Assembly: GCA_913056375.1 (NCBI GenBank)
Contig: CAJXNF010000014.1
Location: forward strand, 1-19,546
Origin: an uncultured Pseudomonadota bacterium
GTDB taxonomy: Bacteria > SAR324 > NAC60-12
DNA length: 19,546 nt
Reading direction: 5' to 3'
Below the pieces are notes generated by a model. That model was not told the origin of the DNA. It worked only from the letters and a program-made list of their open reading frames with translations, and did not search any database. This document shows, piece by piece, positions 1 through 8,981 of the stretch; the first letter of the stretch is position 1, and each line of letters opens with the position of its first letter. Both the position numbers and the translations under genes were made by a program.

Positions 1-1
1 G

Positions 2-268
2 GCGGGTGCAGAGCGTTTTTCCCTGCAGAACTGGAATGCGGATGCAGTCTATGCAACTATGGTTGTTCGGCCGTTTCACCATATCTCTCACAGTGTTCTT
101 TGGAAGACCTTCGACCGTTACGCAATTGAAGGACTACTGCAGGGAGTTGCGAAGCTGCAACGAACTGGAGGATACTGGTTCCAGCAAATGCAAAACGGAA
201 GTGTACAACACTACGCCACCGTCTTTACGGTCAGTACCTTTCTGTTGCTGCTATGGATTCAACTCTGA
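2..268 (+). CDS. nuoL: NADH-quinone oxidoreductase subunit L, C-terminal end (partial)
   Basis: This reading frame is open from the window edge and stops at TGA 266-268, leaving 88 visible residues. NuoL is the distal proton-pumping, antiporter-like subunit of respiratory complex I in the inner membrane. The visible part matches the layout of the NuoL tail: a DAVY segment followed by VVRPF (compare the LYD...FVKPF stretch of NuoL), a long amphipathic stretch with EGLLQGVAKL, a GSVQHYA segment just before the last helix, and a final hydrophobic helix ending LLLLWIQL. The start lies outside the window. In a standard nuo operon nuoL is followed by nuoM and nuoN; here rpoB follows. A NuoL-like subunit of another ion-pumping or inorganic-carbon complex (for example DabB) is a possible alternative, since only the tail can be seen. 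Confidence 0.72.
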   Translation, partial: AGAERFSLQNWNADAVYATMVVRPFHHISHSVLWKTFDRYAIEGLLQGVAKLQRTGGYWFQQMQNGSVQHYATVFTVSTFLLLLWIQL

Positions 269-281
269 AGAATAGAGTTGA
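259..281 (+). repeat. Perfect inverted repeat over the nuoL-like stop codon
   Basis: TCAACTCT (259-266) and AGAGTTGA (274-281) form a perfect 8-bp stem around the 7-base loop GAAGAAT. The left arm runs into the stop codon of the nuoL-like gene, and the right arm covers the first four bases (TTGA) of a candidate -35 box at 278-283. No T-run follows, so it is a poor intrinsic terminator. It could be an operator or an mRNA 3'-end stabiliser. The role is inferred. Confidence 0.45.
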
Positions 282-306
282 CTTCTCAAAAAGAATCAAA
301 GATAAA
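278..306 (+). promoter_or_regulatory. Candidate sigma70-type promoter for rpoBC
   Basis: TTGACT (278-283, 5 of 6 matches to the -35 consensus) is followed by exactly 17 bases and then GATAAA (301-306, 4 of 6 matches to the -10 consensus), in a locally AT-rich stretch. It sits just behind the upstream gene and points at rpoB. If used, transcription would begin near 313 and leave a leader of about 280 bases before the rpoB start. This rests on sequence match only. Confidence 0.45.
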
Positions 307-591
307 TAAAAGTTTACTTGCTAGCGGAACGGAATACAAACCGTTACCCCCCACCAGTTCTTGCAGGTTCCTCATCCTGCATTCTGCAACCAGTTCGCTC
401 GTCAACAAGGAGGTCCAGCTGTGCAAAGCGCGGCCCGTGTCCAATTGTCTTCAATGCCTCCTCTGTTCCACCGGACCCCATGCATAGTCTCTCCCAAATA
501 CAGCACCGACCTATCTACTCTGCTGGCCTGTGTTCCTTTTGCTGAAGCCACCTCTGTGACTCAGTCAACTCTTTAACCCAGGAAAAGCTTC
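307..591 (+). other. Long C-rich rpoB leader region
   Basis: This is the main part of a 323-base stretch (269-591) without an established gene. By hand count 361-590 holds about 77 C against 44 G on the + strand, giving a pyrimidine-rich leader. It contains a weak 5-bp inverted repeat (AACGG 328-332 with CCGTT 341-345), a near-perfect Shine-Dalgarno AAGGAGG at 407-413 opening a short ORF at 421, and CCTCCT at 457-462 complementary to the core of that Shine-Dalgarno. There is no L10 or L7/L12 coding sequence here, although rplJ-rplL precede rpoB in many bacteria. No known riboswitch or tRNA was recognised. Confidence 0.5.
421..576 (+). CDS. Possible 51-residue upstream ORF before rpoB
   Basis: A GTG at 421 lies 7 bases behind AAGGAGG (407-413), the best-looking ribosome binding site in the window. 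It opens 51 codons ending at TAA 574-576, 15 bases before the rpoB ATG at 592. The product begins (M)QSAARVQLSS and ends TSVTQSTL. It has a low-complexity Ser/Thr/Pro composition, and I recognise no domain, signal peptide or membrane helix. The close spacing to rpoB would allow translational coupling or leader-peptide control, but the codon content does not look convincingly like a conserved protein. It may be a leader peptide or chance. Confidence 0.27.
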   Translation: MQSAARVQLSSMPPLFHRTPCIVSPKYSTDLSTLLACVPFAEATSVTQSTL

Positions 592-3500
592 ATGTCTGTC
601 ACGCTGAGCAACCGACACCGTATCCGGCGTTCTTTTGGGCAGATTAGTCCGCCCATTGAAATTCCAAATTTGCTGAAGATCCAACTGGATTCCTTCGAGC
701 GTTTTCTACAGCGCAATGTTGCCCCTGAACAACGGGACAAACGGCGTGGTCTCGAAGCGGTCTTCCGCTCGGTGTTCCCGATCTCTGACTACAGCAATTC
801 TTCGACTCTGGAATATGTCCAGTATCGCTTGGGAGAACCCAAGCACACTGTAGAGGAGTGCCGGGTTCGGGGTGTGACCTACGCCTGTCCCATTCGGGTG
901 GCTTTGCGCCTGATTGTCTGGGAGAAAGAAGAAGGTGAAGAGGAAGTTAAGCAGATCAGAGACATCAAGGAACAAGACATCTACCTAGGCGAAATTCCGC
1001 TGATGACCCCGACTGGATCCTTCATCATCAACGGAACAGAGCGTGTGATCGTCAGCCAAATGCGCAAGAGTCCAGGAGTTTTCTTCGGACACGATAAAGG
1101 CAAAGGGCACTCCAGTGGCAAGTTGCTTTACAACGCTCGCTTGATTCCACAGCGAGGCTCGTGGTTAGACTTTGAATTTGATGCTAAGGATCTGCTCTAT
1201 TCTCGCATCGACCGTCGTCGCAAGTTCCCTGCAACTGTACTACTGCGAGCACTGGGCTACACTGACGAACAGCTACTGGAATTGTTCTATCCCGCAGAGA
1301 CTTTGGATCTCAGCGCCTGCGAAAACCTAGAAACTCCGGTTGAGGAACAAACCTTCTATCGTCTGGTTGACGAGCAGGTCACACTGGACCAAAAAGCAAC
1401 ACAGGACATTCTTAGTGAGTCGGGTGAAGTTCTGGTTCGAGCGAACCAGCGTATTCATCGCCGCAACCTCAATCGGTTGATGAAAGCTGGAGTGAATCGA
1501 TTAGAGACAAACTTCAACGAGATTCGTGGACGATTCCTGGCTCGTGATGTCTATGCTGATGATCAGAAGATTGCTGAATGCAACAGCATGGTGACCGGAG
1601 AGCTCATCAAGCGTCTTCTGGAGAAGAACGTCCAGCAGGTTTCGCTGCTCTATATCTCACCACCAACTACAGCCGGCCCTAGCTTCCGAGATACTCTGGA
1701 ATTGGATCGATCCATCTCCCCAGAGCAGTCACTGATTGAACTCTATAAGAAGATGAAGCCAGGAGACCCTCCGACTCTGGACGCAGCACAAAATATGCTG
1801 CAGAACTTCTTCTTCAGTGAAGACCGCTACAGCCTGTCTCAGGTTGGTCGACTTAAAATCAATGAGAAACTGGGAGTAGAAGAGCCTCTAGATAAGGTCG
1901 TCTTGACTCACCGGGACATTCTGGAATCAGTGAAGTATCTGTTGCTGCTTCGTGAAGGCAATGCCCGTACTTTCATTGATGACATTGACCACCTTGGTAA
2001 TCGTCGGGTTCGCAGTGTTGGAGAATTGCTGGAGACCCAGTTCCGGATTGGACTGATTCGGATGGAGCGGACGATCAAGGAGCGCATGTCCCTGCAGGAT
2101 GCCGAGACAATGATGTTGCACGATATCGTCAACGCTAAGCCAGTTGCTGGAGCCATTCATGAGTTCTTTGGTAGCAGCCAGCTATCGCAGTTCATGGACC
2201 AAACCAATCCTCTGTCAGAAATCACACACAAGCGCCGACTCAGTGCACTGGGTCCAGGTGGTTTGACCCGAGAGCGCGCCGGTTTCGACGTGCGCGACGT
2301 ACACTCTTCCCACTACGGACGGATCTGCCCGATCGAAACACCGGAAGGTCCAAATATCGGGTTGATTGCCTCTTTAGCCACCTATGCTCAGGTTAATTCC
2401 TACGGATTCCTGGAAACTCCTTATCGCAAAGTAGAGCAGGGTAAGATCACCGATAGCATTGAATACCTCTCAGCGACTGAGGAAGATCGCTACAAGATTG
2501 CCCAGGCAAATGCTGTGATTGATGAAGGGGGTAACTTGGTCAACGACTTTGTTACCGCCAGGGTTGGAAGTGAATTCAGTATGGTGCCCAAAGACCAGAT
2601 TGACTACATCGATGTATCGCCGATCCAACTTGTATCAGTAGCAGCTTCGCTGATTCCATTCCTCGAGCACGATGATGCTAACCGAGCCTTGATGGGTTCG
2701 AACATGCAGCGTCAGGGAGTGCCACTGGTGAAGCCTCAGGCTCCGCTGGTTGGAACAGGTATGGAACATCAAGGGGCACTGGACTCAGGGACCTGCACCA
2801 TCGCAAGACGAGCTGGTATTGTTGACAGTAGCGATGCCTCCCGCATCGTGATTCAGGCAGATGTGGATCTGTCAAGTGTCGACAGCATTGTGCCTAACAA
2901 CGTCGACATCTATCACCTGATCAAGTACCGACGTAGCAACCAAAACACCTGCATCAACCAGCGTCCGCTCGTCAAGAAGGGTGATTATGTGAAAGCAGGT
3001 GACATCATTGCTGACGGAGCTTCTACAGAGAATGGTGAGTTGGCACTGGGACAGAACATCCGGATCGCTTTCATGCCTTGGAATGGCTACAACTTCGAGG
3101 ATTCCATTACTGTCTCACGGCGCTTGTTGCACGAGGATGTCTACACTTCTGTGCATATCGATGTTCTCGATACGGTTGCTCGTGATACGAAACTCGGTAA
3201 GGAAGAGATCACCCGTGATATCCCCAACGTAAGCGAAGAGGCACTGAGAAACCTGGATGAGAGTGGGATTATCCGAATCGGTACCTACGTTCGTCCAGGA
3301 GACATTCTGGTTGGCAAGGTCACTCCGAAGGGAGAAACCCAACTCAATCCCGAAGAAAAACTGCTTCGAGCGATTTTTGGCGAGAAGGCAGGTGATGTTC
3401 GAGATACTTCCTTGCGTGTATCACAGAGCATGGAAGGCGTTGTCACGGATGTGATCGTCTTCAACCGTGAAGGGGTGGAACGCGATGAACGGACGCGCCA

Positions 3501-4818
3501 GATCGAAAAGGATATGTTGCGCCGCTACGAGAAGGATCATCAAGACGAAGTTCGCATCATCCGCAAGAATCTGCTGGATCGAGTCTGCTCAATTGCCAGC
3601 GGACAAGCTCTGGGAGAAGATCTGCGAAACATGCAGGGTGATGTTTTGGTTCCTGCAGGAACAGAACTTACTCGTGAAGCGATTGAGAAAGTTCCCTTCA
3701 TGCGTGGAGCTATTGATGAGATGCAGATGGAAGACGCCTCAACCAACAACAAGGTTCAGACGCTGATCCACAATGCGTTGCAGCAGAAAGAAATGATGGA
3801 CAACGTCTTTGAGGATCGTTGTGAAAAGTTGTCCAAGGGTGATGATCTGCCTCCGGGTGTGATTCGGATGGTCAAGGTCTACATTGCCACCAAGCGCAAG
3901 CTCTCGGTCGGTGACAAGATGGCTGGCCGTCACGGAAACAAAGGTGTGGTCTCCACAGTGCAGCCCATCGAAAACATGCCTTACATGGAAGATGGAACTT
4001 CAGTGGACATCGTACTCAACCCACTTGGGGTGCCATCCAGGATGAACATTGGCCAGGTCCTAGAGACACACCTAGGACGTGTGGCTTCGGGATTGGGTAG
4101 CAAAATCGAGGAAATGCTCGAGAAGCAGCAACCTGTCAAGAAGCTACGTGAGTTCATCAATCAAATCTATGAGTCCAAAGTAGCTCAGGAGCACTTGGGT
4201 GCGATGAGTGATGATGACTTCCTCGAGTTCATGAAGCGCTACAAAGTAGGCGTTCACATGTCAACTCCCGTGTTTGATGGGGCGACTGAGAATGATATTC
4301 ATCGGATGGCTGATTTGGCGGAGTTAAATCACTCTGGCCAAGTCTGGCTCCATGATGGACTAACCGGAGAGCGTTTCAGCCAGAAGGTAACAGTCGGTTA
4401 TGCCTACATCATGAAGCTGCATCACTTGGTGGACGAGAAGATTCATGCTCGCTCAATTGGTCCGTACTCGCTGGTGACTCAGCAACCTTTGGGTGGCAAG
4501 GCCCAATTTGGTGGTCAGCGCTTTGGTGAGATGGAGGTCTGGGCCTTGGAAGCATATGGTGCCGCCCATACCCTACAGGAATTGCTGACGGTCAAATCCG
4601 ATGACGTCTATGGCCGTAACAAGATCTACGAAGCGATTGTCAAGGGACGTCACCAGGTTGAATCTGGGCTTCCTGAATCCTTCAAGGTTCTCATTAGCGA
4701 ACTCAAGAGTCTGTGTCTGAATATCGAATTACTACAAGAAGTCGACTCAGACGAGGAAGAAGCGAATACGGAATCAGTCAGCCTCAGTGAAAAGGCGGCT
4801 GTCTCTGAAGAAATCTGA
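592..4818 (+). CDS. rpoB: DNA-directed RNA polymerase subunit beta
   Basis: This is the beta subunit of core RNA polymerase, which forms one side of the active-site cleft; 1408 residues, against 1342 in E. coli. The ATG at 592 follows AGGA (580-583) at 8 bases, and the N-terminus SNRHRIRRSFGQ fits the family. Rifampicin cluster I lies at about residues 528-558 (GSSQLSQFMDQTNP ... HKRRLSALGPGGL). It has the sensitive-type Asp536, His546 and Ser551, so no classical resistance change is seen. The PIETPEGPNIGL block follows. Lysines of the active site lie in GDKMAGRHGNKG (1107-1118). A coiled, charged insert at about residues 955-1075 corresponds to the proteobacterial beta i9 insert. The C-terminal GGKAQFGGQRFGEMEVWALE clamp segment is intact and is followed by an acidic, Ser/Glu-rich tail of about 25 residues. 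rpoC begins 52 bases downstream. Confidence 0.98.
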   Translation: MSVTLSNRHRIRRSFGQISPPIEIPNLLKIQLDSFERFLQRNVAPEQRDKRRGLEAVFRSVFPISDYSNSSTLEYVQYRLGEPKHTVEECRVRGVTYACPIRVALRLIVWEKEEGEEEVKQIRDIKEQDIYLGEIPLMTPTGSFIINGTERVIVSQMRKSPGVFFGHDKGKGHSSGKLLYNARLIPQRGSWLDFEFDAKDLLYSRIDRRRKFPATVLLRALGYTDEQLLELFYPAETLDLSACENLETPVEEQTFYRLVDEQVTLDQKATQDILSESGEVLVRANQRIHRRNLNRLMKAGVNRLETNFNEIRGRFLARDVYADDQKIAECNSMVTGELIKRLLEKNVQQVSLLYISPPTTAGPSFRDTLELDRSISPEQSLIELYKKMKPGDPPTLDAAQNMLQNFFFSEDRYSLSQVGRLKINEKLGVEEPLDKVVLTHRDILESVKYLLLLREGNARTFIDDIDHLGNRRVRSVGELLETQFRIGLIRMERTIKERMSLQDAETMMLHDIVNAKPVAGAIHEFFGSSQLSQFMDQTNPLSEITHKRRLSALGPGGLTRERAGFDVRDVHSSHYGRICPIETPEGPNIGLIASLATYAQVNSYGFLETPYRKVEQGKITDSIEYLSATEEDRYKIAQANAVIDEGGNLVNDFVTARVGSEFSMVPKDQIDYIDVSPIQLVSVAASLIPFLEHDDANRALMGSNMQRQGVPLVKPQAPLVGTGMEHQGALDSGTCTIARRAGIVDSSDASRIVIQADVDLSSVDSIVPNNVDIYHLIKYRRSNQNTCINQRPLVKKGDYVKAGDIIADGASTENGELALGQNIRIAFMPWNGYNFEDSITVSRRLLHEDVYTSVHIDVLDTVARDTKLGKEEITRDIPNVSEEALRNLDESGIIRIGTYVRPGDILVGKVTPKGETQLNPEEKLLRAIFGEKAGDVRDTSLRVSQSMEGVVTDVIVFNREGVERDERTRQIEKDMLRRYEKDHQDEVRIIRKNLLDRVCSIASGQALGEDLRNMQGDVLVPAGTELTREAIEKVPFMRGAIDEMQMEDASTNNKVQTLIHNALQQKEMMDNVFEDRCEKLSKGDDLPPGVIRMVKVYIATKRKLSVGDKMAGRHGNKGVVSTVQPIENMPYMEDGTSVDIVLNPLGVPSRMNIGQVLETHLGRVASGLGSKIEEMLEKQQPVKKLREFINQIYESKVAQEHLGAMSDDDFLEFMKRYKVGVHMSTPVFDGATENDIHRMADLAELNHSGQVWLHDGLTGERFSQKVTVGYAYIMKLHHLVDEKIHARSIGPYSLVTQQPLGGKAQFGGQRFGEMEVWALEAYGAAHTLQELLTVKSDDVYGRNKIYEAIVKGRHQVESGLPESFKVLISELKSLCLNIELLQEVDSDEEEANTESVSLSEKAAVSEEI

Positions 4819-4870
4819 GCCGACCTGGTTCATCCGGTAATCGTAATCCCAACCCCCATCCGGAGGCAGA

Positions 4871-7800
4871 ATGGCGTTTGGTAATATGTTTGAAATTGCG
4901 GAAGATCCCAAAAATTATTCCGCAGTCCGTATTAAGATTGCGACCAGTGAAGATGTGATTTCCTGGTCCTTTGGTGAAGTGAAGACCTCAGAAACCATCA
5001 ACTACCGGACCTTCAAGCCGGAACGTGATGGTTTGTTCTGTGGCAAGATCTTTGGTCCAATCCACGACTACGAGTGCATCTGCGGTAAGTACAAGCGGAT
5101 GAAACACCGCGGTATTACCTGCGAAAAATGTGGAGTTGAGGTAATCGAGTCCAAGGTTCGTCGGGAACGCATGGGTCACATCAAGCTAGCCACTCCTGTT
5201 TCCCACGTTTGGTTCCTCAAGGGTGTTCCCAGCCGAATTGCCACCTTGCTGGAAATGACACTAAGAGACTTGGAGCGAGTCCTCTACTTTGATGCTTACA
5301 TCGTCATGGACCCAGGTGGTTCAGAGATCGAGAAATTAAGCATCGTCGAAGAAGAACAAGCGATTGAACTGAAGGATAAATTCCCAGAGTTGGAACTGGG
5401 AATGGGGGCAGAGTCTGTGCGCATGTTGATGCGTGAAATGGATCTCGAGGAGTTGGACAATCAACTGCGCGAGGAACTCCGCTCCGTAAACTCGGAGACA
5501 CGCCGCAAGCGCATTGCCAAGCGACTGAATATCGTGAGTTCGCTACTGCATTCCGGTAACTCTGTGGATGCGATGATCGTCGATACTCTGCCGGTTCTTC
5601 CTCCAGAATTGCGACCGTTGGTGCCACTGGAAGGCGGTCGGTTTGCGACAAGCGACCTCAATGATCTGTATCGTCGAGTGATTCATCGAAATAATCGCCT
5701 GAAGCGTCTGATCGAACTGCGTGCACCGAGCATTATCGTCAAAAATGAGAAGCGGATGCTTCAGGAATCAGTCGATGCGCTCTTTGACAATGGTCGTCGA
5801 GGGCGGCCGATGGTTGGCTCTAACAAGCGTCCATTGAAATCCTTGAGTGACATGCTCAAGGGCAAGCAGGGCCGTTTCCGCCAGAACCTGCTTGGTAAGC
5901 GTGTTGACTACTCGGGCCGAACCGTAATTGTCGTAGGGCCGACCCTGAAGCTGCACCAGTGTGGTCTGCCCAAGGTGATGGCGCGAGAGCTGTTCAAACC
6001 GTTTATTTTCCACAAGCTGATCGACTATCAGGAAATTCACACGATCAAGATGGCCAAGAAGAAGCTGGAGGAGAACAGCCCTCGAGTTTGGGCCATTCTG
6101 GAAGAAGCAGTCCGCGAGCATCCGGTACTGCTCAACCGTGCACCTACTCTCCATCGTCTGGGAATTCAGGCCTTCGAACCAGTACTGATTGAAGGCAAGG
6201 CGATTCAACTGCACCCGTTAGTCTGTACGGCATTCAACGCAGACTTTGACGGAGACCAGATGGCGGTACACGTCCCACTGTCTGTGGAAGCACAGTTGGA
6301 AGCCAAGATCCTGATGATGTCCACAAACAATGTCCTCTCTCCTTCAAACGGCAAACCGTTGATGACCCCAACGCAGGACATGGTGCTTGGGCTCTACTGG
6401 ATTACACGTGAGACAGAAGGTGTCCGAGGAGAGAACAAGATTTTCTCGAATCGGCAGGAAGTGGTCACAGCTTATGATCATGGTAAAGTCGATCTGCATG
6501 CCAAGATTCATGTGCGTCTGAATCCGGGTGAGGCTTTGGTAGAAACAACAGTTGGACGAGCCATCCTCTCATTGATTGTGCCAGAAGAAGTTCCCTATTC
6601 TGCGATCAATCGGCAGCTGAAGAAGAAGCAAATGGCCGAGTTAATTGACACGGCATATCGCACGGCTGGGAACATCAAGACTGTTCGCATGTTGGACGAA
6701 ATGAAGAACTTGGGCTATCGCTTTGCAACCCGAGCGGGCTTCTCAATCAGCATGATGGACATGGTGATTCCTGAGGAAAAGCAGGATTTGCTCTCCCGTG
6801 CCCAATTGGAGATTAACCGAATCAACACTGAGTATCAGGAAGGGGCGATCACTGATGGTGAACGCTACAATCAGGTCATCGACGTCTGGGCCAAGACGAC
6901 AGAAAAGATCGCAGAGAAGATGCTAGGTGGTCTCTCCAAGGGAATGGTCGACGCGGAGGACCAGACCGAGAAGGTCAACTCCATTTTCATGATGGCAGAT
7001 TCAGGAGCCCGTGGTAGCAATCAGCAGATGAAACAGCTAGCGGGTATGCGTGGATTGATGGCGAAGCCTTCGGGTGAGATTATCGAGACACCGATCCTCG
7101 CAAACTTCCGGGAAGGCCTGAACGTCTTGGAATACTTCATCTCCACCCACGGTGCCCGCAAAGGATTGGCAGATACGGCCCTGAAGACAGCGAACTCAGG
7201 TTATTTGACTAGACGACTAGTGGATGTGGCGCAGGATACAGTCATCACCCAGCATGACTGTGGTACGTTGGATGGAATTGATATGACTGCCTTGATCGAG
7301 TCCGGCGAGATCATCGAAGGGCTCGGAGATCGTGTGCTTGGTCGTGTAGCCCTAGAAGACGTGATTGATCCGCTGGATGAGAACAACGTGATTGTCGAAG
7401 CTGGACAGGAACTCACGGAAGCTGAAGTCATGCTGATCGAAGAGGCCGGTATTGAAAAAGTTCGTGTACGTTCAATTCTAACCTGTATTGCCGATCACGG
7501 AGCTTGTCAGCTTTGTTATGGACGTGACTTGGCCCATGGTCATTTGGTCAACATGGGTGAATCCGTTGGGGTAATTGCTGCTCAAAGTATCGGTGAGCCG
7601 GGTACACAGTTGACAATGCGGACTTTCCACATTGGTGGAACAGCGAGCCGACGAGCAGAGCAGAACACTTGGGATGCACGCTTCAGCGGAATTCTTCGTT
7701 TCGAGGATCTCAAGGAAGTACGTGACAGGGATAACAACCTGATCGTCCTTGGGCGACGTGGTGAAGCTGTTATCGTCGATCAGCACGGCCGAGAAAAAGA

Positions 7801-8977
7801 GCGACGCCCTTTGCCTTTAGGAGCCAAGCTACGCAAAACTGCTGGGGATGAGGTGGCTCAAGGTGATACCATTGCTGAGTGGGATCCCTTCTCCATTCCG
7901 ATTATCACGGATGTGAGTGGCTTCGTAAAATTTGTTGATCTGGAAGAAGGAGAGACCTTCAGGGAGCAGGTAGATGAAGTGACAAACCTATCCCGTCGGG
8001 TGGTTAAAGAATCACCCAATCACGAGAAACGTCCAAGAATTCTGATCACGGATGCAGATGGCAATACTGTGATGAGAGACAACGAGACACAAGCAGAATT
8101 CTCCTTGCCAATCAAATCAGAATTGGCTGTAGAGCATGGACGTGAAGTCCATGCTGGAGAAACTCTTGCCAAGATTCCTCGTGAATTGGCGAAGAACAAA
8201 GACATCACCGGAGGACTACCACGAGTTGCCGAACTGTTCGAAGCCCGAGTTCCGAAGGATCAGGCGATCATCAGCGAGATTGATGGAATCGTAGAATACG
8301 GTGCTGACATGAAGAAAAAGCAGCGCCTGGTCATTCGTCCGGAAGACAGCAAGGGTGAAGAGAAAGAGTATCTGGTTCCTCGAGGACGTCACGTCACCGT
8401 ACATATTGGCGAATTTGTGCGTGCTGGTGATCCACTGATTGACGGTTCGCCGAACCCACACGATATTCTTGCAGTCAAGGGAACCAAGGCTCTGCAGAAT
8501 TACTTGGTGAACGAGGTACAGCAAGTTTACCGACTGCAGGGGGTTACCATCAATGACAAGCACATTGAAGTGATCGTGCGCCAAATGCTGCGTCAGGTTT
8601 ATGTTGAAGACCCAGGTGAGTCGACCTTCCTGATTGGAGAAATCATCTCAAAGAATGAATTCAACAAACAGAATCAGAAGTTGTTGGAAGAAGGACGAGC
8701 ACCTGCCCGGTCCAAGCCGATCCTCCAAGGGATCACCAAGGCGTCTTTGAGTACGGATTCCTTCATTTCAGCGGCATCTTTCCAAGAGACAACCAAAGTC
8801 CTGACAGATGCGGCGCTCTCTGGGAAGCATGACCTCTTCCGTGGGCTCAAGGAGAACGTGATTCTTGGGCGATTGATCCCAGCGGGTACTGGCTACAACA
8901 TGTTCCGCAATACGGAATACGAAGTTGATGGCGAAATGGCTCAGACACCTCCAAAGGTTTCGGAGACTGCTCTTTAA
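4871..8977 (+). CDS. rpoC: DNA-directed RNA polymerase subunit beta-prime
   Basis: This is the catalytic beta-prime subunit, 1368 residues against 1407 in E. coli. The ATG at 4871 follows GGAGG (4862-4866) with a short 4-base spacer. Visible landmarks in order are the first zinc site with Cys69, Cys71, Cys84 and Cys87; the NADFDGDQM active-site loop with Mg-binding Asp458, Asp460 and Asp462; the second zinc site with Cys797, Cys872, Cys879 and Cys882; the GEPGTQLTMRTFHIGG trigger-loop half at about 907-923; and the matching half KDITGGLPRVAELFEARVPK from about residue 1110. The roughly 190 residues between the trigger-loop halves are the SI3 insertion known from proteobacteria and some other Gram-negatives. 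It is evidently co-transcribed with rpoB. All catalytic residues are present and no disruption is seen. Confidence 0.98.
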   Translation: MAFGNMFEIAEDPKNYSAVRIKIATSEDVISWSFGEVKTSETINYRTFKPERDGLFCGKIFGPIHDYECICGKYKRMKHRGITCEKCGVEVIESKVRRERMGHIKLATPVSHVWFLKGVPSRIATLLEMTLRDLERVLYFDAYIVMDPGGSEIEKLSIVEEEQAIELKDKFPELELGMGAESVRMLMREMDLEELDNQLREELRSVNSETRRKRIAKRLNIVSSLLHSGNSVDAMIVDTLPVLPPELRPLVPLEGGRFATSDLNDLYRRVIHRNNRLKRLIELRAPSIIVKNEKRMLQESVDALFDNGRRGRPMVGSNKRPLKSLSDMLKGKQGRFRQNLLGKRVDYSGRTVIVVGPTLKLHQCGLPKVMARELFKPFIFHKLIDYQEIHTIKMAKKKLEENSPRVWAILEEAVREHPVLLNRAPTLHRLGIQAFEPVLIEGKAIQLHPLVCTAFNADFDGDQMAVHVPLSVEAQLEAKILMMSTNNVLSPSNGKPLMTPTQDMVLGLYWITRETEGVRGENKIFSNRQEVVTAYDHGKVDLHAKIHVRLNPGEALVETTVGRAILSLIVPEEVPYSAINRQLKKKQMAELIDTAYRTAGNIKTVRMLDEMKNLGYRFATRAGFSISMMDMVIPEEKQDLLSRAQLEINRINTEYQEGAITDGERYNQVIDVWAKTTEKIAEKMLGGLSKGMVDAEDQTEKVNSIFMMADSGARGSNQQMKQLAGMRGLMAKPSGEIIETPILANFREGLNVLEYFISTHGARKGLADTALKTANSGYLTRRLVDVAQDTVITQHDCGTLDGIDMTALIESGEIIEGLGDRVLGRVALEDVIDPLDENNVIVEAGQELTEAEVMLIEEAGIEKVRVRSILTCIADHGACQLCYGRDLAHGHLVNMGESVGVIAAQSIGEPGTQLTMRTFHIGGTASRRAEQNTWDARFSGILRFEDLKEVRDRDNNLIVLGRRGEAVIVDQHGREKERRPLPLGAKLRKTAGDEVAQGDTIAEWDPFSIPIITDVSGFVKFVDLEEGETFREQVDEVTNLSRRVVKESPNHEKRPRILITDADGNTVMRDNETQAEFSLPIKSELAVEHGREVHAGETLAKIPRELAKNKDITGGLPRVAELFEARVPKDQAIISEIDGIVEYGADMKKKQRLVIRPEDSKGEEKEYLVPRGRHVTVHIGEFVRAGDPLIDGSPNPHDILAVKGTKALQNYLVNEVQQVYRLQGVTINDKHIEVIVRQMLRQVYVEDPGESTFLIGEIISKNEFNKQNQKLLEEGRAPARSKPILQGITKASLSTDSFISAASFQETTKVLTDAALSGKHDLFRGLKENVILGRLIPAGTGYNMFRNTEYEVDGEMAQTPPKVSETAL

Positions 8978-8981
8978 GCTT

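Noticed and set aside
6..275. 89-residue ORF overlapping the nuoL-like end
   Set aside because: It lies in another frame of the NuoL-like coding sequence, which has clear family features, and it has none of its own.
278..545. Two further ORFs of 69 and 75 residues in the rpoB leader
   Set aside because: Neither has a Shine-Dalgarno near its start or a recognisable protein pattern; only the GTG 421 ORF has a strong site.
2167..2265. Possible rifampicin resistance from Thr538 in QFMDQTNP
   Set aside because: Thr at this place is the natural residue in many rifampicin-sensitive bacteria, and the key Asp, His and Ser positions are sensitive-type.
4831..4863. Direct repeat CATCCGG in the rpoB-rpoC gap
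   Set aside because: Two 7-base copies 26 bases apart are expected by chance, and no symmetry or known site is associated.
5768..6214. 148-residue ORF on the minus strand inside rpoC
   Set aside because: It is the antisense shadow of highly conserved rpoC coding sequence, with no initiation signal or family resemblance.
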